Source: Nitrososphaeraceae archaeon (GTDB taxonomy: Archaea > Thermoproteota > Nitrososphaeria > Nitrososphaerales > Nitrososphaeraceae). Taken from it: a stretch of DNA of 64,000 nucleotides. The stretch spans positions 1-64,000 of the forward strand of contig WHTU01000008.1 of the NCBI GenBank assembly GCA_009377575.1, in the 5' to 3' direction. The notes under the pieces are model-generated. The model saw only the letters and a list, made by a program, of their open reading frames with translations, searched no databases and had not been told where the DNA came from. The position numbers and the translations under genes are program-made. This document shows, piece by piece, positions 55,912 to 64,000 of the stretch. Positions within the stretch are counted from its first letter, which is position 1. The number at the start of each line of letters is the position of its first letter.

Positions 55912-56721
55912 CTAGTACCCTCCTCCCTCATCCATTCTGTTTGGTTCTCTTCTCCAATGCAATTGTCCTTTCGCCATGAATTTGGTAAGTATTACGCCGG
56001 CCAAAAACCCTCCAATATGAGCAGTGAAGGCTATTGGTATCGAAGTTACGGATCCTACGAACGCGAAAATTATCTGAAAAATTAACCAGTAGTACGCTCT
56101 TCGGTTTCCGATAGCAGCTGCAATACCTAATACTCCAGAAATAGCTCCTGATGCCCCTATCAACAAAGTCTGACCGCTGCCCAAAAAATATGAGGCTAAT
56201 ACTCCATGGAATAAAGCTGCACATATGCCAGATAGAAAATAGATTATAACGTATCTAGCCGTTCCAATGGACCTTTCTGAGTAGCCTCCGATATATGCTA
56301 GGGCAGCAAGGTTGAAGACAATATGAGTAATACTCGCATGGATAAACATTGAGGATATTAACCGTATTAGAGGAGAAGTCGCACTATTTTCGAGACTTCT
56401 TGGATCTGTTTGAAATGTGTAGGATTGGCGAGAAGTATTCACGCTGTCCGTATTAAATATAGAGTCTGGAACAAACCCGAAGTTTGTAATTATCCAAGTA
56501 TTGCTATCAGTGAGGAAACCAAACGCAAAAACCAGGAGATTTAAGGCAATTAATGAAACAGTAGCTACCGGGAGATTTCGAATGTTCACCATTGAAGGGA
56601 TGCGGATACAGGGCTTGAAAATCGTTTCACCACATATATAGTTATTATGAGTTCCTTGACGATTAAGCGGGATTTTAACAACGCTTATACTAGCTGTCAT
56701 TTTATTAGGCGGCAGTGCCAT
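55912..56721 (-). CDS. Rhomboid-family intramembrane serine protease
   Basis: A 269-residue membrane protein. Six hydrophobic segments between about 50 and 250. The catalytic dyad is S191 in LLIGASGAISG (GxSG) and H235 in FTAHIGGFLAG. The SSMFIHASITHIVFNLAAL helix matches the family HxxxN/HN region. Rhomboids cut membrane proteins inside the bilayer. The mature core probably starts at M44 (MVNIRNLP). The upstream 43 residues may be extra. Orphan gene, divergent from the hydrolase at 57054. Confidence 0.88.
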   Translation of the reverse strand: MALPPNKMTASISVVKIPLNRQGTHNNYICGETIFKPCIRIPSMVNIRNLPVATVSLIALNLLVFAFGFLTDSNTWIITNFGFVPDSIFNTDSVNTSRQSYTFQTDPRSLENSATSPLIRLISSMFIHASITHIVFNLAALAYIGGYSERSIGTARYVIIYFLSGICAALFHGVLASYFLGSGQTLLIGASGAISGVLGIAAAIGNRRAYYWLIFQIIFAFVGSVTSIPIAFTAHIGGFLAGVILTKFMAKGQLHWRREPNRMDEGGGY

Positions 56722-57053
56722 TATGGGCCTATGCTTGATTAGGTAACGACCATACCGCAGATGCTAGTGATCTGATCAGTCCGTATGACTGCAGATATAG
56801 ACCGCTTTGCATTATCTATTTATGCACTAAGGGACAGCCTTTTGTAGAATTAAACACAGGAATGCAAACAGCAGAAATTCTAATTATCATAGAATGTTCG
56901 GGAATTAGAACTTCGAAACATGCATCGGCTGAGTGGAAAAGCTGCTCTAGATGGAGGATGGCATCAAAATGTTGGTCAATCCCTTTAGCTGGGCTTTGGG
57001 GACGTGTTCTTTTTAACATATTAATTTACCAATTCCATTCAGAGAATTATACT

Positions 57054-57863
57054 GTGATAAGAGTAGGAAGGCTAAAAACAAAGTACGCCGTCATTGACAA
57101 TTTGAGAATACGCTACCAGGACAGCGCCACTGCGGGCGCAAAGACTCTAATATTTCTTCACGGCTTAGGAGGCTCGATCGAAAGTTGGGATAGCAATACG
57201 GGTCAACTGTCCAAAAAGTACAGAACGGTTGTCTTTGATCTTCCGGGATTTGGACTAAGTGACAAACCACTCAAAAACTATACCATAGGATTTTTTTCAT
57301 CGTTCGTTATGCAAGCAGTTCGCAGACTAAACATTGAGTTTCCTATTAATATTATAGGGGCATCACTTGGGGGCCAAATCGCCGCTAATATTGCGGTAGT
57401 AAACCCAAATGATGTGGACAAGCTGGTAATGATAAGTCCTGCAGGTTTTACTCCCAAATCGTTTCTAAATTCTCATGGTCTTCAAAAATATACCGGTATT
57501 CTTGGCGCTACATCAAAAGCAGAAATAAAAAAAGCGTTGTCTGAGACCACTACGGCGCTTGTCAGCAGCAAACTTGCTTCTCTAGTCCGCGAAAGAATAT
57601 CGATGCCGGGAGCTAAGGATGCATTTAATTCATCCCTCAGGCATAGTGCTACTGCTAGAAGAATCAATATCAATAAGATAAAATCATCCACCCTTGTTAT
57701 TTGGGGAAAAGAAGATCTTGTGATCCCTGTTAGGTTCGTATTTCCCTTTATTGAGATGAAAAATTGTAGGGTAAACATATTAGAGAATTGTGGTCATAGG
57801 CCTCATGCCGAACAGCCAGGTTTGGTCAATGAGATCATCCAAAGATTTATTCGAGGTAATTGA
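57054..57863 (+). CDS. Alpha/beta hydrolase
   Basis: From GTG 57054 a 269-residue protein of the alpha/beta hydrolase fold. It has an oxyanion region FLHGLGGS, DLPGFGLSDKP, nucleophile Ser in IIGASLGGQIAA (GxSxG), acid Asp in VIWGKEDLVIP and His in ENCGHRPH. The upstream frame from 56862 adds 64 residues of poor composition, so I prefer the GTG. Likely an esterase, lipase or lactonase. The lid region gives no substrate. Monocistronic. Confidence 0.85.
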   Translation: MIRVGRLKTKYAVIDNLRIRYQDSATAGAKTLIFLHGLGGSIESWDSNTGQLSKKYRTVVFDLPGFGLSDKPLKNYTIGFFSSFVMQAVRRLNIEFPINIIGASLGGQIAANIAVVNPNDVDKLVMISPAGFTPKSFLNSHGLQKYTGILGATSKAEIKKALSETTTALVSSKLASLVRERISMPGAKDAFNSSLRHSATARRININKIKSSTLVIWGKEDLVIPVRFVFPFIEMKNCRVNILENCGHRPHAEQPGLVNEIIQRFIRGN

Positions 57864-58482
57864 GGCCATTTATTTTTGGATACAATCGACTGTGTGAGTT
57901 TCCATGTAGTTATCCGTGATCGCCTGGACGCCATGCATTTGAATTGACCATCAAAGTCGTTAGGCGATGAACTGTTGAGGACTAACTTGCACACTTTCTA
58001 TTTAGGCGATAGGTTTCCCAAAATTGCAATACGTAACAAGTGGCATCTTTCGAACTTGGGACATGAGAAATGATGCTGAGCATAACCTTCTTGTTAAAGT
58101 ACCATGAAGTCGAATTCGTTGATCCGATTTAAGGTGGATATATCAGGTTTTTTCACGGTACGAAGTACATTCCAAAAAGGTCTATCATGGGTGGTTTCAA
58201 AACGACTGCTAGACCTATAACAGCAATTTGATTTCGGTTGACGATAGAGTAGAAGGAGGAAGAATCTAGATCGATCAAGTATCCGTTTTTTTGCTGACTT
58301 TAAGCCACCTTCAATGGATTCCTTTGTAAAATTATGAAGACGGTCTTGAAGTGAGGAATCAAAGATAAAAAACTGACTAATTAGTGCGGACAATTCAACG
58401 GAGAGTTTAAGCCAATTTAAAATCAACTATAAAAGATTCACAATGATCCAACAGGCAATTTAGAGCCCAATGCCTGAAGAGG
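57864..58482. other. Spacer with a possible decayed minus-strand gene
   Basis: The minus frame at 58094-58426 (110 codons) has a protein-like first half (FTKESIEGGLKSAKKRILDRSRFF). After a frame change near 58260 another frame reads NRNQIAVIGLAVVLKPPM. Together they resemble a small holin-like membrane protein, but the support is weak. Confidence 0.3.
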
Positions 58483-59187
58483 ATGACCCCTTATTATCAA
58501 ATCTTTTATCTTTTCTTTCCTTACTTACGGATAAATTGGGGGTCAGGAGGTTTATATCATAGCATTTTGTTTGTTTTTTCGGTATTGTCAAATCATTTCA
58601 AATCAAGCCCTTATGGGGAAATCACTGTGCTGATTGTGTTGGTTAGTTGTACAGTATATACTCTTCCTAATTCTTACACGTTTGCGCAAGGAATAGATCA
58701 GCAGGAACACGATCGAGTCGCAAGATCCTATGATCATTATCCACCAACTTCTAATGATACTAATGCGTACGACGAAGTGGCACTCCCAATTTCCAAAGGT
58801 TACGTGGATGGGAAAGTAGCATACTTCATTGCGACAGACGCTTCAAATAATGAAACTGCAAATTCAATCTTTGAAAACACGGGTTGGCGAGTAAATTTTG
58901 CTTCTATACTGTCACAAATACCTCAAATGGAACTTAGCCAAGGCTTCGAATTTCTGAATGGAATACAAGGCCAAGGGGCCTTTGGTTTTCAGCTTCCTGT
59001 CTCAAGCAGCACACCTGATGAAGAGAATTATAGCCCTCTAGTTCATCTCAATCTCGTTAGATGGAATGACAATGTGACTATTAGTGTTCTGAAGTCTACG
59101 CCTGAAATCATTTCGGCAAATCAAAAAGGGGATCTCCAGATTATTCCCACGAACATCACGATAAATAGTCCAGCCGTGAGCTGGTAG
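58483..59187 (+). CDS. Exported DUF7482-like protein
   Basis: A 234-residue protein. A hydrophobic export segment (about 45-65, ITVLIVLVSCTVYTL) ends at FAQG. The mature part contains YVDGKVAYFIATDASNNE, WRVNFASILSQIPQ, EFLNGIQGQGAFGFQLPV, HLNLVRWND and ILSANQ-type endings. These match a thaumarchaeal/haloarchaeal secreted family that I know as DUF7482, with unknown role. ATG start at 58483; later starts are possible. Probably periplasmic or surface-held. Confidence 0.65.
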   Translation: MTPYYQIFYLFFPYLRINWGSGGLYHSILFVFSVLSNHFKSSPYGEITVLIVLVSCTVYTLPNSYTFAQGIDQQEHDRVARSYDHYPPTSNDTNAYDEVALPISKGYVDGKVAYFIATDASNNETANSIFENTGWRVNFASILSQIPQMELSQGFEFLNGIQGQGAFGFQLPVSSSTPDEENYSPLVHLNLVRWNDNVTISVLKSTPEIISANQKGDLQIIPTNITINSPAVSW

Positions 59188-59714
59188 CGTTTTGAGCCTT
59201 GACCAATGAAACGACTTATCTACGTCCCCCCAGATTTGGATGTGGCGATATTTTGTGCGAACTCATAATTCGACGCTGATCAGCAATGTATCTTAAGAAC
59301 CCAGTCTGAATCTGGTTCCTCTTATAGCGTATTGGTATTATCATAATTCTGTGGAAAGTTACCTATCTTTAAAAAAATATACTGTGGTTAAGAAAATGGA
59401 GGATATTGACAAATAGTGATAATTCGCCCGAAGAGAGATAGCAGCAAATCAAAACTCTCCGATATGATCAGATTCTTTGATAGTTGTGTCTGACAGTAAT
59501 GTTTCTGTCTGAGGATCACAAAGTTAGTGTATGAATCTCGATCATTTAGAATTAAAACCTGTTTTCCAGTCAACCGTGTTTTCGAAATCAAATTTTAATC
59601 TTTATTGCAAGCGGGTCAAATAACTATTGTCATCGTGAGGCTATCATATCTGGCGCTAAGCAATTCACATACAAAAAAATATGAAGAAGCTACTACTGTA
59701 TCATTGATGATAAA
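59188..59714. other. Spacer, no gene seen
   Basis: About 530 AT-rich bases. A minus frame at 59388-59591 has no convincing features. The last 60 bases probably hold the promoter of the dehydrogenase gene. Confidence 0.4.
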
Positions 59715-60701
59715 TTGAATATTGTAGGACTTTTGCAAGGTCTGACGTTTAAACAATCATTGTCGAAGAAATTAGAGGAGTATAATCTCGAGATCAATTA
59801 CGTTGATCCTGATAAGTCATTAGCATCACAGCTCGCTCCTGCACATATTATTGTAAATGGTTTCCATATGATAGATAGATCAATAATCGAAAATTGTCCC
59901 AACCTTAAGCTTGTGCAGCAATCCGGGATTGGAGTAGATAATATCGACATAAAATATTGCTCCACCAAGGGGATCTATGTAGCAAATGTTCCACTCGCAA
60001 ATGCAATTTCTGTTGCAGAACATACTCTTTTTCTTATGTTCTTTTTGTCAAAGAATGTTTCTATCAATCCTGGACACTCAACTTCACCTGTAAGCCTATT
60101 GCATACAAGATCGAAGACAACCGCCGGTATGGAATTACATGGAAAGACATTGGCAATCATTGGTTTAGGGGTAACTGGCCTAGAGGTCGCAAAAATTGCA
60201 CGAGGCTTAGGCCTGAGAGTGGAGGCCGTGACCAAACACCCTTTTACGAAAAGGGATGGTTATGACAAAAAATACTACGTTGACGATTTGGCTGGCATAG
60301 ACCGGCTTCCTGAAGTCTTAGCAAGAGCAGATATTGTTTCAATTCATACGCCACTAACTGACGAGACCACGGACATGTTTGGAGAAAAGGAATTTAGCAT
60401 GATGAAAAAATCGGCTTACCTGATTAATGTAGCACGGGCCAAGATTGTAAACAAAGATGCCCTCTTCACAGCTTTGAGTGCTCAAAGAATTGCAGGCGCA
60501 GCATTTGATGTATTCTGGAGGGAACCACCTGTTCTAGAAGACAAGATCCTTGCACTCGAAAACTTTATACTTACACCGCATATCGCAGGTTGGACTTCTG
60601 AAGCAATCGAGACCATTACCAGAATAATTTCAATAAATATCGAGAGGATGTCACGCGGAGATCCTCCTCTGACTGTCGTCAACAAGGAATTATTGGTTTG
60701 A
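59715..60701 (+). CDS. D-2-hydroxyacid dehydrogenase family protein
   Basis: A 328-residue enzyme with the D-2-hydroxyacid dehydrogenase plan. The catalytic domain has VQQSGIGVDNIDI; the Rossmann part has LAIIGLGVTGLEVAKIARGLG (GxGxxG). The active-site Arg is in LINVARAKIV, and the acid-base His in LTPHIAGWT. The family reduces 2-ketoacids with NAD(P)H (glycerate, lactate, phosphoglycerate types). The position after GxGxxG reads VEAVTKHPF, without a clear Asp, so NADP use is possible. TTG start. No pathway neighbours. Confidence 0.88.
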   Translation: MNIVGLLQGLTFKQSLSKKLEEYNLEINYVDPDKSLASQLAPAHIIVNGFHMIDRSIIENCPNLKLVQQSGIGVDNIDIKYCSTKGIYVANVPLANAISVAEHTLFLMFFLSKNVSINPGHSTSPVSLLHTRSKTTAGMELHGKTLAIIGLGVTGLEVAKIARGLGLRVEAVTKHPFTKRDGYDKKYYVDDLAGIDRLPEVLARADIVSIHTPLTDETTDMFGEKEFSMMKKSAYLINVARAKIVNKDALFTALSAQRIAGAAFDVFWREPPVLEDKILALENFILTPHIAGWTSEAIETITRIISINIERMSRGDPPLTVVNKELLV

Positions 60702-61192
60702 GCAAGTACATGAGCAAATATACGCGCATGTGTTTATTGCAGCCGGTATATGTCTTAGGTGAAGTGATTCATATAGCTGCATAATTTTAGTAAGTTTTGT
60801 TCAAGCTGTCTCACCGACATTAGTTATTCCGCCAACTATTGTCCCTTGCATCATTTCATTACGCCAAAATTCCAAATTTATTGATGAGAAGAGGAGGGTA
60901 TCATTAGCATCACCATTGTCCTTATCGGAAATCTAAAGTCTACAAGTAGGAACAGAAATGAAAACAAAAGCGACAGAACAACATCAGTCATTTCAGTAGG
61001 ATTAAGCGAGTGGATTGAATAATCCTTGCCAGGTCTTTATCGACCCCTTACCCACAGATTAGACGAATTAAGTTCTTAAGATAGAAGTAAACGCATCTCT
61101 AATGCTATAATTAGAAAAGAATGTCTGGTTCGGTCACTTTTTAGCACCGACTGAAAAAAATACTTTTATTTTCTAGCTTGCTTTATTGCTAC
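60702..61192. other. Spacer, no gene seen
   Basis: About 490 bases between convergent genes. An A/T-rich tract with T-runs near 61137-61175 probably ends transcription on one or both strands. Confidence 0.4.
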
Positions 61193-62440
61193 TTAAAAGT
61201 TGTCAACCGGGAGATTCCTCTCTTTGAGTACCTGCTTCAATAATCCTAGGTCATAAATATTCGTCAAATCCGGTTCATTCCCTCTTCCTATCAACCCTAG
61301 ATCATACGCATCATCTGCCATTCTAAAAAGCGACTGTTCAATAGGATCATATGTAAATTCGAGTCTTTGCAGCGCATCACTCAATTCGTCTTCAGGGACT
61401 GTATTCCCCGTGATCCGCTTGAGGCCATCATTAAATGAATGTATGAACGCCTCGACGCCGCCATTCTCAAGGTCATCATTTGATTGGTTTTCCTTATTCC
61501 CTGAAGCTCCATTGACGTTGCCGTTCCGTAAATTCTGTAGAGTATCATTTATCCAAATTGTCTCATCAATATGCGCATTAATCAGCTTCCTTATTGTCTC
61601 AGGATTGTTTTTTAAATAATCCGATCTAACGATGATGTTCGTAGTTACGAATTTACCATCTGGCGGCCATAAATCCCGCTCGTCTACAAATATCTTCCCG
61701 TTAGCTTCTTTGACAAGACGCGCTCCCCAGGGTTCAGGAACCCAAGCACCGTCAATCTCTTTCTTAAGCATGAGTGTAAGAATATCTGAAGGTTTCACTG
61801 GAACCACAGTTACATTACCTCTATTCTCGACGGTTTCATACCCGTTCTGTATCAAATATTTTCTCAGGGCCACATCCTGAGTATTGCCCAATTGTGGAGA
61901 AGCAAATTTCTTTCCACCAAAGTCGCTAGTGGATTGTATGCCGGTATCGTTTCTCACTACAAATACGGCTCCCCCACTCGCAGATCCAGAAATTATTCGT
62001 ATCCCCTCACCATTAGATGCCAAGTAACCATTTATCGCAGGATTGGGTCCAACATATGCCACATCAATTTGCCCTGCATATAGTGCCTCAATAGCTGAAG
62101 GGCCAGCGCTGAACACGTATTCCTTTATACTGATATCCTCATCTCCTTCTTCGCCACTGCTTGTGCTGTTTTCTGACAGTATTTTTTGGAAGTGTCCATT
62201 CGCTAATCCAATGATTACTTGGGCATGATTTAGATTAGGAAAATAACCCAATCGCAAAACATTCGATCGGGAATCAGTATCCTGTCCTGCTGCCTCCCTC
62301 CCGGCGTCATTATCACCACTTTGAGGACCATTAGTTAAGGAGTTGGTCACACTCAGCAGGAGATCCGAATTGAATTGTGAACTCAAAGCAACTACAAGAA
62401 TAATTATGCCTGACAGTAAGAATTTAGTTCTTACTTTCAT
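61193..62440 (-). CDS. ABC transporter substrate-binding protein (nitrate/sulfonate/taurine type)
   Basis: A 415-residue exported binding protein. N-terminal signal/anchor (LLSGIIILVVALSSQF), an Asn/Asp/Ser linker, then the SsuA/TauA/NrtA fold: LRLGYFPNLNHAQVIIG, AGQIDVAYVGPNPA, GSASGGAVFVV, FASPQLGNTQDVALR, DGAWVPEPWGARL and TTNIIVRSDYL. Ligands of the family include nitrate, sulfonates, pyrimidines and bicarbonate. The GWVPEPW-type motif is general and does not decide. It diverges from a permease at 63094. No ATPase is seen within the window. Confidence 0.88.
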   Translation of the reverse strand: MKVRTKFLLSGIIILVVALSSQFNSDLLLSVTNSLTNGPQSGDNDAGREAAGQDTDSRSNVLRLGYFPNLNHAQVIIGLANGHFQKILSENSTSSGEEGDEDISIKEYVFSAGPSAIEALYAGQIDVAYVGPNPAINGYLASNGEGIRIISGSASGGAVFVVRNDTGIQSTSDFGGKKFASPQLGNTQDVALRKYLIQNGYETVENRGNVTVVPVKPSDILTLMLKKEIDGAWVPEPWGARLVKEANGKIFVDERDLWPPDGKFVTTNIIVRSDYLKNNPETIRKLINAHIDETIWINDTLQNLRNGNVNGASGNKENQSNDDLENGGVEAFIHSFNDGLKRITGNTVPEDELSDALQRLEFTYDPIEQSLFRMADDAYDLGLIGRGNEPDLTNIYDLGLLKQVLKERNLPVDNF

Positions 62441-62842
62441 AGCTCCCCATCAATTCCTCCTCGAGATATTCTGCCTCTCCAATATTAGTGGTGCATTGGA
62501 TTATCTCTATTAGAGCAATATTATCTGTTTGATTGGTGCAAAACAGCCAAAATATATGCACAAAATCTAGACCTAAATTTGAGTCGAGGCAAGAACTTCA
62601 TAGAGTTTTCTATGACTGAAATAATATGATTATGCTCAATTATTAATTTGAAAGGAAAGTACTGTTAAGGTATGCTTCAAGAAGAGCATACTGCATTTAT
62701 TCGAAGGCCCAACATAATTAATACGAAGTAGAGTAGCTTTATTGCGCAATGTATACGCAATGATTTCATCAAACAATTCTATTTTTCACATTTAAAGGCA
62801 ATTATATATATCCTCCTTTAGACTTGTCTTTAAGAACAGGAA
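62441..62842. promoter_or_regulatory. Divergent control region of the transporter
   Basis: About 400 AT-rich bases between the binding-protein gene and the plus-strand genes. A TATA-like AATTATATATATCC (62800-62813) is at a leaderless or short-leader distance from the ATG 62843. No operator is recognised. Confidence 0.45.
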
Positions 62843-63034
62843 ATGTCATATCAGATCAAAACCGAATTTTTGCGTACTTCAAGTCCGGACACATTACTTG
62901 TTAGCAATCTTGGAGCACGTCTCTCTAAGGCATTTGATTTTCCAGAAATGTTCCGTTTTCCTCCTCGTGGCATATTGAAATGGGCGAATCTTGAGTTAGA
63001 GAAAACGAAGGCTAAAAAAAGGTCAGATAAATAG
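62843..63034 (+). CDS. Small hypothetical protein, 63 aa
   Basis: Charged soluble protein (LGARLSKAFDFPEMFRFPP, then ANLELEKTKAKKRSDK). ATG start placed well behind a TATA-like box. It ends 59 bases before the permease start region, so it may be co-transcribed. No family. Confidence 0.4.
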   Translation: MSYQIKTEFLRTSSPDTLLVSNLGARLSKAFDFPEMFRFPPRGILKWANLELEKTKAKKRSDK

Positions 63035-63093
63035 AGTTTCAGATACTAAGCAGAATGCAGAAGCATGATACCAGTGGATAAGGCGAAACAATC

Positions 63094-63921
63094 CTGACTT
63101 TTACTACAGGTACATCATCATCGATTAAGCATAGAAAGGTTAAATTAGATATTGAGGACCTTGCCAATGTAACTCTATTCATTGCAGCCTTCATAGGGAT
63201 ATGGCAGCTGGTATTCATGTTAGGGATTTGGCCTGAAGTTTCATTGCCATCCCCAGCTATGGTTGCAGGATCCTTTGTCGATCTTGTGAAGAATTTGACA
63301 CTGATCATAAGTATTGCAGTAACTATGTACCGTCTTGTTATTGGTTTTACGTTGTCGATCGTCATCGGGGTTTCAGTTGGATTGGCTATGGTGAAATTCC
63401 CTGGCTTCGGTAAAACCATGAGCTCTTTTGCCGTCGGTTTACAATCATTTCCTAGCGTAGCATGGGTACCATTCGCTATACTACTAATAGGACTTAATGA
63501 TGCAGGAATACTTTTCGTCGTAATAATGAGTTCCGTCTTTTCGGTCATGATGTCCACTTATGGGGGAATAAGAAATATATCCCCAATCTATATCCGCGCC
63601 GCACAGAATATGGGTGCCAAAGGTTTCTCCTTATTCAGGTACGTCATGATTCCTGCAGCTACTCCGTCGCTGATCGTTGGAATAAAACAAGCCTGGTCAT
63701 TTGCATGGCATGCTCTTATAGGCGCAGAAATATTAATTGCTGCCGCCGTTGGTTTAGGACATGTTCTTTTAGTAGGTAGAGAGTTCCAACTTATGGATCA
63801 AATAATCGCTTCAATGATCACAATATTCGCTATCGGACTCGTGTTTGACCGTGTTCTATTTTCGAAGCTCGAAGACCGCGTAAGAGAAAGGTGGGGGTTG
63901 ATTCAAGAGGGAGGTAATTAA
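63094..63921 (+). CDS. ABC transporter permease (nitrate/sulfonate/taurine type)
   Basis: From CTG 63094 the product has 275 residues. Helices LFIAAFIGIWQLVFMLGIW, ISIAVTMYRLVIGFTLSIVIGVSVGLAM, SSFAVGLQSFPSVAWVPFAILLIG and others, with the EAA-type loop YIRAAQNMGAKGFSLFRYVMIPAATPSLIVG, are those of SsuC/TauC permeases. The first ATG (63217) would remove most of the first helix. The frame is open upstream to 63086 without ATG, GTG or TTG, so CTG (giving MTFTTGTSSSIKHRKV) or another unusual codon is likely. Partners: the binding protein at 61193. An ATPase may follow outside the window. Confidence 0.8.
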   Translation: MTFTTGTSSSIKHRKVKLDIEDLANVTLFIAAFIGIWQLVFMLGIWPEVSLPSPAMVAGSFVDLVKNLTLIISIAVTMYRLVIGFTLSIVIGVSVGLAMVKFPGFGKTMSSFAVGLQSFPSVAWVPFAILLIGLNDAGILFVVIMSSVFSVMMSTYGGIRNISPIYIRAAQNMGAKGFSLFRYVMIPAATPSLIVGIKQAWSFAWHALIGAEILIAAAVGLGHVLLVGREFQLMDQIIASMITIFAIGLVFDRVLFSKLEDRVRERWGLIQEGGN

Positions 63922-64000
63922 TATAAATGTACTCCCAACGAGCAGAACTGATAAAGTGTCAAAGCTTCAGTTCGAACCGTGTTTATCTTTCCAAGTTTTA

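Noticed and set aside
56816-57019. 67-codon minus frame (HLEQLFHSADACFEV) upstream of the hydrolase
   Set aside because: Slightly protein-like, but short, without start signal, and lying in the probable promoter area between rhomboid and hydrolase genes.
1-64000. CRISPR arrays, rRNA and tRNA genes
   Set aside because: No regularly spaced repeats were seen; the only tandem repeats are at 6663 and 32155. No convincing TTCRA arm with pairing stems and no rRNA-like conserved stretch was found by reading both strands. A covariance-model search would be decisive.

Overview
The window looks like chromosomal DNA of an ammonia-oxidising archaeon of the Nitrososphaeria (Thaumarchaeota), most likely in the Nitrososphaeraceae / Nitrosocosmicus neighbourhood. 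That placement is inferred from several protein types that I know from that group: an UPF0147 protein, a MoaC-MoaB fusion, tandem PRC-barrel-like proteins, a kinase-type sensor module, receiver-only response regulators, a DUF7482-like secreted protein, many single zinc-ribbon proteins and Asn/Ser/Thr-rich surface proteins. The DNA is AT-rich. Many starts are TTG or GTG, and long spacers separate many genes. I saw no rRNA, tRNA or CRISPR array.

Layout. 0-0.65 kb: a decayed secreted thermonuclease. 0.7-6.7 kb: a probable integrated mobile element with a minus-strand operon (ribbon-helix-helix regulator, two small Cys-rich proteins, a 916-aa primase-polymerase/helicase and a short downstream frame), a putative DNA-binding protein, a tyrosine recombinase and a 22-bp tandem repeat. 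7-10 kb: a broken ABM-domain gene and an HtrA-like protease. 10.2-14 kb: molybdenum cofactor genes moeA, moaD, moaE and a moaC-moaB fusion. 14.5-21.5 kb: housekeeping-type genes (M3-like peptidase, UPF0147, PRC-barrel repeat protein, receiver protein) and small proteins. 22-31.5 kb: accessory DNA with small hypothetical proteins, a second ribbon-helix-helix protein, zinc ribbons, a UBP-type zinc finger, a MinD-like gene fragment, a membrane protein cut by one stop codon and an isochorismatase-fold hydrolase.

31.8-46 kb is rich in signalling genes. It holds a histidine-kinase-type sensor with no kinase, two receiver proteins, two damaged subtilisin-like proteases, a MinD/ParA-type ATPase, and next to that a 488-aa protein joining a RecA/KaiC-like ATPase, a possible zinc finger and a class III nucleotide cyclase domain. 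The last two genes are the best candidate for an undescribed system. 46-59 kb is dominated by exported and envelope proteins (surface proteins, DUF192, BNR-like, rhomboid protease, DUF7482-like). 59.7-64 kb holds a D-2-hydroxyacid dehydrogenase and a divergent substrate-binding protein and permease of a nitrate/sulfonate-type ABC importer.

A striking property of the window is the number of genes broken by single frameshifts or stops: thermonuclease, ABM protein, 28.7-kb membrane protein, S8 protease, receiver start, and probably others. They may be real pseudogenes in an accessory region or uncorrected indels in the assembly. The sequence alone cannot decide this, but read-level checks could.
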